Shown here: positions 49,346 to 59,340 of the stretch, one piece after another
Layout: every line of letters starts with the position of its first letter
Numbering within the stretch: position 1 is the stretch's first letter
NCBI GenBank assembly: GCA_029747015.1
Contig: JAKOGI010002401.1
Location: 48,485 to 112,484 of the forward strand
DNA from: Carnegiea gigantea
Taxonomy: Eukaryota; Streptophyta; Magnoliopsida; Caryophyllales; Cactaceae
Reading direction: 5' to 3'
DNA: 64,000 bases
Made by a program: the position numbers and the translations under genes
Notes under the pieces: generated by a model
Seen by the model: only the letters and a program-made list of their open reading frames with translations
Told to the model about the DNA's origin: nothing
The model's database searches: none

Positions 49346-49694
49346 CCTATAAAATAGTTGTATATCGTGATTTACTGATGCTGATACTAATGCTGATGGA
49401 TATGGGTGTATATTAATATATTAATACATAAGAAAGGACCAACTGCAATTAACGGGCACCCCAAAAAAGCAATATAAAAGCTTGCTAAAAGGTATAACTA
49501 ATAAACTGGCCACATATATTCTCAATGACCAAATATTCTGAAAATCTTCGAGAATCTTTGAAGCCTGATCTCGTAATACAGCGTATTTAATTATTGGGTT
49601 TTTTAGCCTAAAAAAAAATATTGTGTTGACTAGGTGATCAAAGGCACGTTTCAATATAAACATAAAATTATATTTTTTTTTTTTGGTTGAGGAT
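49305..49694. other. Non-viral part of the inverted-repeat spacer
   Basis: Probably genuine upstream sequence of the left F-box gene (intron or promoter), as it continues the gene beyond the arm. In the right copy this sequence is replaced by viral DNA at 57672. Nothing coding is recognised. Confidence 0.5.
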
Positions 49695-49835
49695 TGTCCA
49701 TTTAACTGGAGTTAAGCTATTGTTGGTCCAAAAAAGAGAAGAGCTCTCACATTACAGATTTTCTCCATTCATAAAACTCGAAGCCGAGATCTTAATTAAA
49801 AAATTAAGTGACAAACTATTTGAACCAACCTATAT
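49695..49835 (-). mobile_element. SINE-like element at the viral junction
   Basis: The minus strand reads ggttggttcaaatagtttgt, then cggcttcgagttttatgaat and ggagaaaatctgtaatgtga. This is the family seen inside both arms, but more diverged. It separates the host spacer from the virus. Confidence 0.45.
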
Positions 49836-49989
49836 TAATAAACATAAAATTATATCATAAACCCTAATCAATACTATTGGTGGAGATGGCAATTCGGGTT
49901 GATATTTTGTCTTTTTGTGCAATAATTCCTAAATTGATCCTGTAAAGTTGAACTAATTTTGATAAATTTCTTTAAGGTGTTAGTTGCAG

Positions 49990-50349
49990 TTATTCTTCTT
50001 CATCGGCATCGTTTGTTATTTGAGAATAATTAATATTCATATTAGGCTGCATCCATACAATATATTCAAAAGTAACTTCTAATAGAGCAATATTATCTTT
50101 TAATAAGTTTATAGTTATGGGATGAACTCGTTCGGGTATAGTTGATAAATAATTTAATCTGTGTTTATAGTGATTTAACAAGTTTTCTCTAATCCTTCTA
50201 GGAGTTAAATTAATAGATCTTAGATAATCCCATACTCTTTATTGAGTATCGTGTTTTAGTTCTGGTAGATTAAAATTTTGTCCTGCTAAATAGTTACCTT
50301 CTCTGTCTAATTTCGAGTTCGATTGTAATCTGTTTTTAAACATATTCAT
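49990..50349 (-). pseudogene. First small ORF of pararetrovirus 1
   Basis: ATG at 50349, 48 nt beyond the primer site, TAA at 49990: 119 codons with one internal TAA at codon 37 (50239-50241). It begins MNMFKNRLQSNSK and later reads INLTPRRIRENLLNHYKHRL, ending in an acidic DADEEE. Small leader-proximal ORFs of unknown role are common in this family. I do not recognise a domain. Confidence 0.6.
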
Positions 50350-50396
50350 TATTTAAGAGTGACACTATAGTTGTGAATAATTTGTTCAAGGTCTAG

Positions 50397-50408
50397 ACTC
50401 TGATACTA
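50397..50408 (-). promoter_or_regulatory. tRNA-Met primer binding site of pararetrovirus 1
   Basis: TAGTATCAGAGT on the minus strand matches TGGTATCAGAGC at 10 of 12 positions. It marks the origin for reverse transcription in caulimovirids and lies between the promoter and the first ORF, as expected. Confidence 0.7.
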
Positions 50409-50761
50409 TTTAATAGTGAGTCGAGTAGTTTTTATGGAAAAAGCGGTAAAACCATTTGTTGAATTGATTAGGTGATTCACACAGAGATCTTATCAAATTT
50501 TCACAACGGTACTCGGATACTAAATTATCAAATGAAACTTTAAACTTAATATCATATAATCCTATTAAAACGAGATTGAATCAAAGAAATTATACCTTCA
50601 AGAGTAGGATCTGTCTTGCTTCTTCGCGCTCATCTTACTCCACCCTGATGCGAGACTTACCTACTCGTTCAGACCTTCTCCTTCTCCTTGGTGGTACTTT
50701 CTCTTTGATCAAAGTTGTAATAACAGATTATAGACACAAAGTTTTGAGAAAAGATTTCTCT

Positions 50762-50767
50762 TTTATT
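50762..50767 (-). terminator. Viral poly(A) signal
   Basis: AATAAA on the minus strand, about 120 nt downstream of the TATA box. Caulimovirids place this signal shortly after the transcription start so that pregenomic RNA is terminally redundant. Confidence 0.55.
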
Positions 50768-50883
50768 TCATTGATAATTGTTCTCCTTTCCTTAAAGGGA
50801 AGAAATCAAAACATTTTTAGAAATATATTACAGAGGGAATTTTCTTCTTACAAATGCCGATGCCTCTACTGAAATCGACTAGT

Positions 50884-50930
50884 TTATTTATAGAGGAAGG
50901 GGGTGCGCTATGACATAAGCACTTACATCA
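50884..50930 (-). promoter_or_regulatory. CaMV-35S-like pregenomic promoter
   Basis: On the minus strand TGATGTAAGTGCTTATGTCA (50911-50930), an as-1-like paired TGACG-type element, precedes CCCCTTCCTCTATAAATAA (50884-50902). The latter is strikingly like the CaMV 35S TATA region. An expected start lies near 50855. In this linear copy transcription would run through the primer site and first ORF into the host spacer and then the left F-box copy, in its sense direction. Confidence 0.7.
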
Positions 50931-51086
50931 TCAGGAATCTCAAAAGATAAGATTGTCTGGCTAAGAGATAAGCTTTGTAGATAAGGCTTCACTGTTCTTG
51001 ATAAGGCCGCTCCTTGTTCATAGTCATGTTGCGTCGATAGAGATAAGAGTTGATAAGGTTGTGGCTCCTTGTGTCTCACATGATAA

Positions 51087-51967
51087 CTAGGTAAGAAAAA
51101 TCTGCTTCTGTGCCTTGTCTTGTTCTGCTTTATAAAGTTCAGCCAATTTGGTACGTACAGCTGGACTGCCTAGAAATTTCTTGGGCTCCAGTGCATAACT
51201 AAAGTCAAAAAGTTGTTCATCGACTGAGATGTTTTCAGCTCCTTCAGTAGCGACTAGAATGAGATTTTTGTCAGAGTAAAGAGTTCTGGCTCCTTTAGTC
51301 ATTAAACGCTCGCTTTGGCATTTGATGGCGAGAGCGCCTGTTGACCGTTTATAGTTGATCCATCCTTTATCAAAATGAGGAGTTTTGTAGTGTTTGTTTT
51401 TCTCTACTGCAATGGTAGGGAGTTTTGTATTTGATCCAGTTCTTGTAACATGGGTGATTTCAACTAAATAAATGGAATGGTAAATAGTATCTTCATCCTT
51501 TTCAGGAGAGATAGTAAAAATACGAAGGCAAATATATCCTTGGCTAAATTGCTTAATAGCGTGTTTAAAGTTAGCTAGAAAATTTTGTAGTTCAATGAGA
51601 TTGAGGCTTAGGTAAAGATAATTCAAATAACCATAAGTAAAGAGTTGAAAAATGATATCAGGGTTGGCTTTGGTGAAAGCAAGGATTCTGGGAAAAAGAG
51701 AATCCCTTGGGTTATAGTGGAGTTCAGGTAAACCAGAGATCTTCTGGTAAGCAAGCACTGTTGTTTCATAATAGTTCTTGTAAAAAGAGTCCGACAGATC
51801 AAGAGTTCGAATGCCAGTGTTTTGAATAACTGGTTTTGAAATTGTTGCTTCTCTTTCTCTTCTTCAGAGAGGGGGTTTGAAGTATTTCCCTGATCTGGTC
51901 GAAAGGAGAGTTCAGAGAGTTCAGATTGGACTTTTGTCAAATCCATCTTTGAAGAGTTCAATTTCAA
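51087..51967 (-). pseudogene. Transactivator/viroplasmin-like ORF of pararetrovirus 1
   Basis: It lies directly after RNase H, where caulimo-, cavemo- and solendoviruses carry the translational transactivator (P6/TAV). The N-terminal part is charged (KVQSELSELSFRPDQ). The C-terminal two thirds read FTYGYLNYLYLSLNLIELQN, HAIKQFSQGYICLRIFTISP and YHSIYLVEITHV, the pattern of the conserved post-TAV region of P6 (Y-G…I-Y…L-x-E-I…A-I-K-x-F). A frameshift near 51750 splits it into two pieces. In family members this protein forms inclusion bodies and allows reinitiation on polycistronic RNA. Confidence 0.6.
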
Positions 51968-52145
51968 TTGTTCAATAGTTCGATGGAAGTATGTTGTTAG
52001 TTCTCGAGCTTTTCCAAGATTAGCTTTGAGATCTACAACAATTTCTTCAATGACTTCAATTTTTTCATTAACAGCTTCACAGTATTCATTAACATTTATA
52101 AGAATGTCTTCAAAGTTCTGGATTAGCTAGGTGCTGTCCATTTGT

Positions 52146-52600
52146 TCAATTGGAGCTTTGCCTTTGTCCGTTGAACTCATGTTCTCTTGTTAAATAGTCT
52201 GCAATAAAGTTGTTCTTCCCTGCAACATGCTCATATACAGCATTAAACTGAGATAAAAAGAGTTGCCATCTATGTAATTTTCTCATATGAGGTCCATTAT
52301 CTAAGGCTTGTTTTACAAAAGTAGTTGCTGCTTGATTATCTGTTAATATTTTAAATGGCTTAGGTAATAAAAAGAGTCTCCATTTAGTAATTCTTCTAAT
52401 AATCACTAAGAGTTCTTTTTCCATAGTATTATAATTTTCTTCTCTTTCTGAAAAAGTTTCACTGTAATAACCACAAATTTCATTTAAATCTGTTTTCAAA
52501 ACTGCTGCCCATGTTTTGTCAGATGCGTCTGTTTGAAGAATTAAGTTGTCTTCTGGTTCAGGGAGTTTAAGACTGGGAAATTGTTGACATTCCTCTTTTA
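52146..52600 (-). pseudogene. RNase H domain of pararetrovirus 1
   Basis: Conserved blocks are LQTDASDKTWAA (first Asp), NYNTMEKELLVIIRRI (Glu), KILTDNQAATTFV (Asp) and AGKNNFIADYLTRE (last Asp). All four metal-binding acidic positions are present. The domain removes RNA from RNA:DNA hybrids during replication. It follows RT in the same polyprotein; the open frame 52146-52499 is intact, but stops exist upstream. Confidence 0.85.
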
Positions 52601-52753
52601 ATTTCCTAACAATCTCTGTATGTTTTTCTGTCTAACCAAGAGTATTGTTTTTTTTTAGTAGCTTTGCAAATCTTTTTTCTTTTTTGCTAAGTCTGGTATA
52701 TAAAAACTGGTATAGTTTAATAGTCCTAAGAAACCTTGAATTTGTTTCTTTGT

Positions 52754-53570
52754 TCACAGTTGGTCAAGATATTCTATGATTTTTCGAGAGATATGTGGTT
52801 GTAAGTTTATTCCGTTTATGCCAACTTCAAATCCTAAAAATTCGATTTTTTCTCTTTCAATCACAGCTTTTTTCTCACTAAGGCAAATGCCTTCTTTAAT
52901 AGCTGTTTCCAGAAATGTGTTGAGATGTTCTCGATGTTCTTCAAGAGTGTCTGAACTTATTAAAATATCATCTACATAGACAACAAGAAAACTATTGAGA
53001 TGTTTAAAAGCATTGTCCATTCTTCGTTGAAAAATTCTTGGTGCATTTTTTAGTCCGAAAGGCATAACAATCCACTCATAAAAGCCTTGAGGTGTACTAA
53101 AACCTGTATATTTAATACTTGTTTCTTCCATTTTAATCTGCCAAAAGCTAGATTTACAATCAAATTTTGAGAATAATTTTTTGTTTTTCATGAGGTTAAT
53201 TAATACCTCTTTGTTGGGTAGGAAATAGTTATCTGTTTTTATAAACTGATTTAGTTTTTTTATAGTTAATAACCATTTTAGCCTTTCATCTTCTTCTTTC
53301 TACTTCATTAATTACCATAAAGGTTGGAGAGGAGTATGCTCCATTGGATGGTCTCATTAGTCCTTTTTCAAGTAGTTCTTTTATTTGTATTGAAAATTCT
53401 TTGATATCTTCTTCAGAGTATAACATTGATTTTTCTTTGATATAAATTTCTTGTGTTAGCTCTATTTTAGCTCGAGGATGTTCAGCTTTCCGGATTTGTA
53501 ATGGGTTTTTAGAACATATTCTTTTGAATTTTACTAAGAGGTCATCTTTCTTAATTATATTAACTGTAAA
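52754..53570 (-). pseudogene. Reverse transcriptase of pararetrovirus 1
   Basis: Landmarks are LLEKGLMRPSNGAYSSPTFM (about 53330-53390), FSKFDCKSSFWQIKM, GFYEWIVMPFGLKNAPRIFQ and the catalytic VVYVDDILISSDT, with EFLGFEVG after it. The YVDD box is intact in the 145-codon open frame at 52754-53191. Upstream the frame is broken by stops and shifts (for example VERRR* near 53300). The connection to RNase H (52600-52754) also contains stops. The enzyme copies pregenomic RNA into DNA; this copy is defective. Confidence 0.9.
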
Positions 53571-53579
53571 AGTCAGTTT

Positions 53580-54052
53580 TTAGGCTTGTATTTGAAGTGC
53601 AATTTGTTCATAACTATGTCCATTACGCTTCGCACCTACTCTGTAAGGATGTTTTAAAGTGGAAATTTTCAAAGTGTGACCACATTTTTTAGTTAAATAA
53701 ACAGTATAAGAAGTTTGTGTAAACTTGGCAAACTGTTTTAGGAAATCATTTCCGAGTAAGATATCATAACCAGAGTTATATTGTAAAACCATAGGTATAG
53801 TGATGATTTTGTTGCCCAAAATAATAAAAACATTGTTTTGAACCAAATCTAAATAGGTAGGAATAGGATGAACTCCTTTGATTCTAATTTTACGATCATT
53901 TCGGAGTCTATTTCATTTTGGAAGTAAAAAGTCTTGAAAGAAAGTTACTTCGGATCCTGTGTCAATCAAAGCAGTGGTAGTAATGTCCAATTCTTTGACA
54001 ATTACATCTATATATGTAAGAATAGGTATTTCAAGTTGCTTCATAGCCATTC
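53580..54052 (-). pseudogene. Retropepsin domain 2 (canonical protease) of pararetrovirus 1
   Basis: ATG at 54052. The active-site signature ALIDTGSEVTFF has its Asp at 53961-53963. Later, TIPMVLQYNSGYDILLGNDF and KHPYRVGAKRNGH match the second half of caulimovirid proteases, which run directly into RT. One stop (LLPK*NRL) lies near 53920. This is the usual position for the polyprotein-processing protease. Confidence 0.8.
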
Positions 54053-54089
54053 AAGAATAATGGTAATGTGCTGATTCATAAGAGTTATA

Positions 54090-54420
54090 TGAGTAGGGCC
54101 AACTCATAGTTTGTATATTGATCAAGGAAATTTATTCCTTAGAGTATATGGTAAAATTCATTTTTGATTGAATGATCAATATAGCAATCAAATTCTAATA
54201 GAGTAGAATTAGGAGTTTTCATCATTATTTTAGAGATTTGATTTAGAGTTGCTCTCTGACCATTGTAGGTAACAAAGTTATATTCTGATGCTGTTGAGAC
54301 TGCTATAGGTAAAGATATACAATGGCTTTGTGATGCTCCTGTATCTATTAGGATTTTATTAGAGATCCATATTTGTCCATTAAAATAGTCTAACTTTACT
54401 TTGTAAGTGCTAGTATACTT
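54090..54420 (-). pseudogene. Retropepsin-like domain 1 of pararetrovirus 1
   Basis: The minus strand reads ISNKILIDTGASQSHCISLP, with the Asp of D-T-G-A-S at 54343-54345. A glycine-containing central loop (TYNGQRATLNQI) and a C-terminal IL*GINFLDQY block follow, equivalent to the Ile-Leu-Gly-x-x-Phe-Leu block of retropepsins. The domain lies between the movement protein and the canonical protease, 127 codons before the second D-T-G. One stop lies in the terminal block. It could be a second protease, a degenerate duplicate, or a structural part of the movement protein. Confidence 0.6.
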
Positions 54421-54580
54421 AGTTGTTATTAATGGAGGTGTAAACCTGGGTATAGTTGCTGTACTATAGCTTCGTGTTAAGACGGGTTGATTGACTATGC
54501 GTATTCCTTTTTCAGTATAAGAAGTCTAGGTGCTTGATAGCTGGTTGATGCTTCATCTTCTTTAACTAATTGAAAGTCTG

Positions 54581-55165
54581 TTAATGCAGGTATTTTGGCT
54601 TCTTGCATAGGAGGAGAGATAATAGCGCTGATGGTTGAAAAGATCGAACGACAGTTATTTTACCTATTTGTTTTGCATCTTTTATTGGAAAGTTAGTATT
54701 GAAAAAAATGTATAAGCCTCTGTAATAAAAGGATAATGCATCATTTCCTGGTTGTAATCCGATGTCTGTTAAGAGTTTAAATTGCAAGTTTAAAGTGTCC
54801 TCTATATTTTTACTTTGTAGAGTAACAGAATAATTTGGATAACATTCAAAAATTAATTTTTTGTAAATTAGATTACCTTGCAAAGTTCCCAGATGGCTGT
54901 TTAGTATATTTCAGAATCTTTGATCATGTAATGATAGAATGATAGGTGAATTAATTCCTTCTTTAAAGCAAGCATTAACTGCGATTTGTATTCCTTATAA
55001 ATGGACATACTTAATGAGTTTTCTATCTTTGGTGGGAATTTCTGCTAAAAATTCGTCAATTATCTCTTGAGTCATTAATCTTAATCGGATGTTTCCTGCA
55101 AATGTTGAATTTTAACTGGTTGTTCTGTAGTATAAAGCTTAAAATATCTTATTAATTTTCGTGTT
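54581..55165 (-). pseudogene. Movement protein (30K superfamily) of pararetrovirus 1
   Basis: The minus strand reads KDRKLIKYVHL, then after a stop IQIAVNACFKEGINSPIILS, LHDQRF (the Leu-x-Asp signature), GTLQGNLIYKKLIFECYPNY, LQFKLLTDIGLQPGNDALSF and KDAKQIGKITVVRSF. This is the block order of caulimovirid movement proteins. At least three stops or shifts lie in the N-terminal half. It follows the capsid region and precedes the first retropepsin-like domain, as in viruses where MP is part of a large capsid-containing ORF. Confidence 0.8.
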
Positions 55166-55169
55166 AGAA

Positions 55170-56800
55170 AATCATCCAATTTTTTCATAAACTTTCGAGG
55201 GTCCTTTAAAGATAAATCGGTTGCTATAATTTTTTTCATAAATTTTCTGGTTGAAAGTAATTATTCCAGTATAATTTTCATTATTTTCTTGTTCTTGTTG
55301 TTGCATGATTTCTGTTTCTTCAATATTCATCTTCTGTATCTGAATAACTTTCTGTTTTTGATGTGCTTGTTTTAGTTTTAGAGCTAATAGATTCATAATA
55401 GCTTGAAATTGCTTCATGTAAACTAGAGTTTATTGGATAAAGTTCATCTTGAATTTCTTCAAATTCTTCTGAGAAAAGTTTTACTACATTTGCTTTTCTT
55501 TTGTTACAATCAATAGATTTGTGTCCTATTTCTCCACAATTCCAACATTGACAAGTAGTAGGTTTCTTATTTCTTTTATAATATCTATTTTGTGAGTTAA
55601 AGTTTTCTTAAGATAGATTTTCTTGTCGAAAATGTTTGCTACTTTTTTGTGGTTTATTTACCGATTTTTTAGTTTTTGCTTTTTCGGTTTTTGTTCTCTT
55701 AGATGAAAACTTTTTCTTTTTAGAGAATTTCTTCTTTGGTGTTTTTCTAGGAATGGTTTTCTTGGTATATTGTTTTGGAGTTCTCTTTCGTTTAGGCCTG
55801 AAATTTGGATAGTTTTTACAACCATATTGTCCTGGTTCTTTTACATCTTTACAGCACAGAGTTACTTCTTTAATATATCTTCTCCTACTTTCTTGTAAAT
55901 AGAGTCCCATCATTTCTTTGTTTATTAAAGATTGAACTGCAGTTGCTCATCTAAAGATTGTGGGATTCTTCGCGCAAACTTCAAACTTGTCTGAAAAATA
56001 TTTATTCTATGGATGAAGAAATTTATTTAATAATAGTTGGATATAGGGTTCTTCATTTTCTGTAAAGTCATAAAGCTCATAATAATATTTGTCAAATTCA
56101 CAAAAGAAACTTTTATAATTGCATAAGTTACAAATTCTTAAATTAGTTAGTTTGTATAAAGCTTCTTTTTTCCCCTGTAGTCTATTTAATTCTGGATTTT
56201 CAACAAATTCGTATCCTTGAAATTGTCCTATTAAATATTTTTCAAAGGTCCACACACCATGTTCAATGGACGTTCCAAGATTTCTTTTTACATCCACTTC
56301 TATTAAATTTCTTAGAGTTAGAGATAATCCACTGTACCAATTTGATACAATTCCTTGCAGAGAGCAGATTATTAAATTGTAGATAGCATTAACGTCTTTA
56401 TCTTTTGCAACATAAGTTGGTTCTTGCATTAAAGATAGTATTATAGAGTTTCTCTAAGTGTCTAAAGCTGCTCTTTTATCAGTTACACAATCTATATTTA
56501 AAAAACATTCCCATACAGGTACTGGTTCTAATAGTAAAGAATTTTTTTGTTTAAATTCTTCATTGATAGTATTCATTTTCATTGGAGGTCTTCTCTTGTT
56601 TTGAAAGTTAGTTGTATGTTTATTCTTATGGATTGGATTGGTTCTAAAAGGATCAGAAGGTTCTCCAGTTTCATAATTATTCGGATTATTACTTCCTACA
56701 CTTCCTGTGGGTGTTCATGTTCGCATGTTTACTTGTTTTACTAGTTCGGTTAATTGTAAATTTTCAAAGTCATTTAGCAATTCTTCAATAGCTTTATTAT
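55170..56800 (-). pseudogene. Capsid protein of pararetrovirus 1 with basic tail and zinc knuckle
   Basis: From the N-terminal side: a core-like stretch at 56007-56429 (VNAIYNLIICSLQGIVSNWY, LRNLIEVDVKRNL), a Lys/Arg-rich tail at 55608-55913 with repeated KKTIPRKTPKKKFSKKKK-type sequence, then the Cys-His knuckle CWNCGEIGHKSIDCNKRK at about 55497-55550. An acidic Ser/Glu region follows. This is the usual layout of caulimovirid capsids, in which the basic tail and knuckle bind RNA. Stops and frameshifts lie at several points, for example NFNSQ between tail and knuckle (near 55610). Confidence 0.8.
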
Positions 56801-56812
56801 ATTCACCCATCA

Positions 56813-57138
56813 TCAGCTACTTTCTTCTTGTTTTTCTTTGGCTTTTAGTAATCTTCTTTCTTCAATAGTTTTTTGAATATTTTCTTCTTGTTCTGTTAAA
56901 ATGTTATTTTGATAGCACTCCATATATTTAGCATCATCACTGTTGGGATTGACTTTATCAGGAAGTTTAATTTCTATAGGAGTATATTCTCTTTTTTGTT
57001 TAAGTTTTAACATTACTTCAAAAGTTAAATTTATCAATTGCATCTGCATCACTAGTTATTTAATAGAGTTATTTATTTCTCTAATTTCTTCTTTTATAGC
57101 TTTTAGTCCGTTTTCTACTTGCGGAAAGCTCATTGTTT
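56813..57138 (-). pseudogene. Small coiled-coil ORF upstream of the capsid
   Basis: The minus strand reads MSFPQVENGLKAIKEEI, then a stop, then KLKQKREYTPIEIKLPDKVN and EENIQKTIEERRLLKAKEKQ. It is charged and helical, compatible with a virion-associated or capsid N-terminal coiled-coil segment. I cannot name it. Confidence 0.4.
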
Positions 57139-57139
57139 A

Positions 57140-57451
57140 TTAATCTTCATCATTAAACCAAAATTCCGTATCAAATTGACCTAAGTTGCTATCAACGTTG
57201 TTTTCTATATTTTCACAAATTTCTAAATAAGTTCTTTTTTCTTCTTCATAAATTAAAAGGCATAGTCTATCTTCATTTAACCAAATTATTTCTTTACAGC
57301 TATTATTTTTTCTTAATTGTTCAATTTTTTGTATATAAAATTTTTCTTTTTGTATTATTTCTTTTTCCGAAAAAGTTTTATACAAGTTCAGAACAGATTC
57401 ACGGTTTCTTTGAGTCATTATTTTTAGTTTGGGTATTTCAGGTTTCTCCAT
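57140..57451 (-). CDS. Open small ORF of pararetrovirus 1 (103 codons)
   Basis: ATG at 57451. The frame is open to 57140 (KPEIPKLKIMTQRNRESVLN, then EKEIIQKEKFYIQKIEQLRK). The product is helical and charged with an acidic end, like small structural or accessory ORFs near the 5' end of caulimovirids. It is uninterrupted but lies in a defective provirus. Function unknown. Confidence 0.45.
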   Translation of the reverse strand: MEKPEIPKLKIMTQRNRESVLNLYKTFSEKEIIQKEKFYIQKIEQLRKNNSCKEIIWLNEDRLCLLIYEEEKRTYLEICENIENNVDSNLGQFDTEFWFNDED

Positions 57452-57668
57452 TAAAAATTTTTCTCAAGTAAATAAATATTTATTATTCGGTTAATTATAA
57501 TCATTATTTTTAATTCAAACATTAAACAGTTACTTTTGTTTTGACATAAATATTTAAGCAGTTGGAATATATCTGAGTCCCCATACATTCTTTCATCAAG
57601 TCCTAGCACAAATTCCATTTCGTTTACGCTTAACATTTTGTGTAAAAGGAAGTTTTGTTCTTTAGTCC
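57451..57668 (-). pseudogene. Viral ORF truncated at the F-box junction
   Basis: Open on the minus strand (SVNEMEFVLGLDERMYGDSD), ending at 57451 where the next ORF's ATG begins. Its upstream end runs into the F-box arm at 57672, so the start is missing. In a circular genome it would continue from the sequence near 49930. Confidence 0.45.
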
Positions 57669-57672
57669 TCAA

Positions 57673-59340
57673 AGTTTGGGCAAGTGTAACCGCATCAGTA
57701 GTCTCCCAGACGATTTGCGGGCGGCTATAATCTCTTTGCTGCCAGTGGAAGAAGCGCTTCGATGCAGCCTTCTCTCGAGGGCGTGGAGAAACTTATGGAC
57801 CCACATCATTCGCCTCAACTTCCGATTCAAGGTAGCCAAGTGCTGTCTTCACCAGGACAACATGAATAATCATCTTAACCACCCCCGCCACTGGACGCAC
57901 CCCTCCAGATGGCTTGTGGACTCTATCACTTGCCTCAATCTTGGCATTCGCCACTTGTCCCTTTCTCGAGTAGGCCCCCTCAAGCAAGAGCAGCGGGTGA
58001 TCCTGAGAAAGAGAGGGAGCACGAGTATGACGTGCTGCAACTCAATCATGATCATGTTCAGGATGATCATGAATCCCTGTCCTGATGGAGCCTGTTCATT
58101 AAATTTTTAGAGGTGCTGGAGCTAACCCACTGCTCCTTTGTACGTACAGCACGGATACCTTTTCAAAGTTGTGCCAATCTCAAGATCCTCAAGCTGAATC
58201 GAGTCTCTATAGGAACCCCAGTGTTCGACACTCAGCTATTTCCCAATTGCAGGCTTCTAGAGAGTATCAGCTTACACTCCTATACTCTGTGAGGCCCCTT
58301 AAACCTGCTGCCCTCATTAAGGGCACGAAGAAGAAGCAATGACGGATTTTTTAGCTTCGCTGTTCACATGAACCTCAAATCCTTAGAGCTTGATAGGGTT
58401 GGCCTCAAAGGTGCAACTGCTCTCCAGATTAAAGCACCTGGCCTTAGTAACCTCGCCCTTCACAACCTTCATACCTTTTATTCCATTACTAAGTCTAAAG
58501 TTGACATGCCTGTATTCGGTTTGGCACTTGACACTCCACAGCTAGTTGCGCTCCAAGTCCATGGGATGGCATTGGATGCACCCTTTTATCCAGGCAACCA
58601 ATCTAGTCGCATTAGATATTACTACTTAGCATCCACTCATATCCTTCATTGCTTCACTGGACCACATGTATGTAGTATTAATTTGTGTCTGCAATTCATA
58701 TTATTACACTACAGTTGGCGCTTCATGTACAACCACACCATGGTATAAAGGGGGCACTTATTTTTTTCTTCGTCTTATTTTTGAAGCACAAGCACTTGGA
58801 TGACATACCGATGTGTCTAATGTATGAGTTATGATATGAATAGATTTTGTGCATGACCATTGGAAGCTGTTCTATTTCACTATAGTCAAAACATATATCT
58901 AAGCAACTGTATTACACTATGTCTTGAGTTTAATACCCTTCTCCCCTCTCTAATCGGATTTACCTCTAATAGCTTTACATGAAGATCTAAAATTGGTATC
59001 TGACTTTCTCTGTCCCCCTCCCCCCAAAGAAATCTTTTCCCATCATTTGGGGTATTTTATAGTGTCCTTAGAGCACAGGGTATGATGATATATCTGAACC
59101 ATATAACCAATTCCAAAGGCTGCGAAGCTTGTCTATTAATTTAGATTTGAACAATGCAAGAGATAATGGATTGCTGTGGAGGATTCTTAAATTTTGCCAT
59201 TGTTTGGAGAGAGTAGATGTTACTATCCCTGTCAAGGTAATTGTCATTAAAGTTTTGCTAACATTTTTTATTGTGTTTTTTGGTCTTAAGATCCTCCGTT
59301 TCAATGGAGTAGAGTTACAGGCCCAATAATGAGTAAAGCT
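57673..59340 (+). pseudogene. F-box/LRR protein pseudogene, right copy
   Basis: The F-box (NRISSLPDDLRAAIISLLP, LSRAWRNLWTHI) starts within 20 bases of the viral junction, so the original 5' end and promoter are gone. The LRR parts are as in the left copy (NLKSLELDRVGL at about 58370; LSNLALHNLHTF; LSINLDLNNARD at 59129-59160). The left copy's first TGA is CGA (Arg) here, but a single G is missing near 58018 (gggagcacg instead of gggaggcacg), which shifts the frame. The second TGA near 58290 is shared. The downstream exon and its gt donor are retained. Confidence 0.75.

Larger units (their letters stand above)
49930..57672 (-). mobile_element. Endogenous pararetrovirus 1, nearly complete and circularly permuted
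   Basis: About 7.7 kb, matching the usual caulimovirid genome size. On the minus strand from 57672 the order is small ORFs, capsid with zinc knuckle, 30K movement protein, two retropepsin domains, RT, RNase H and a transactivator-like ORF. The intergenic region with promoter, poly(A) signal and tRNA-Met primer site follows, then the first ORF. The genome origin (primer site 50397-50408) lies inside, so the linear copy was opened between the first and second ORFs. CP-MP-Pol-TAV order resembles cavemo- and solendoviruses. All large ORFs have stops or frameshifts. The right end joins the F-box arm directly; the left end is placed at about 49930 by loss of viral-like sequence. Confidence 0.9.

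Noticed and set aside
49930..57672. Considered as an intact, potentially active virus
   Set aside because: Stops or frameshifts are seen in the first ORF, capsid, movement protein, both protease-like domains, RT and transactivator-like ORF; it also lacks a full terminal redundancy.
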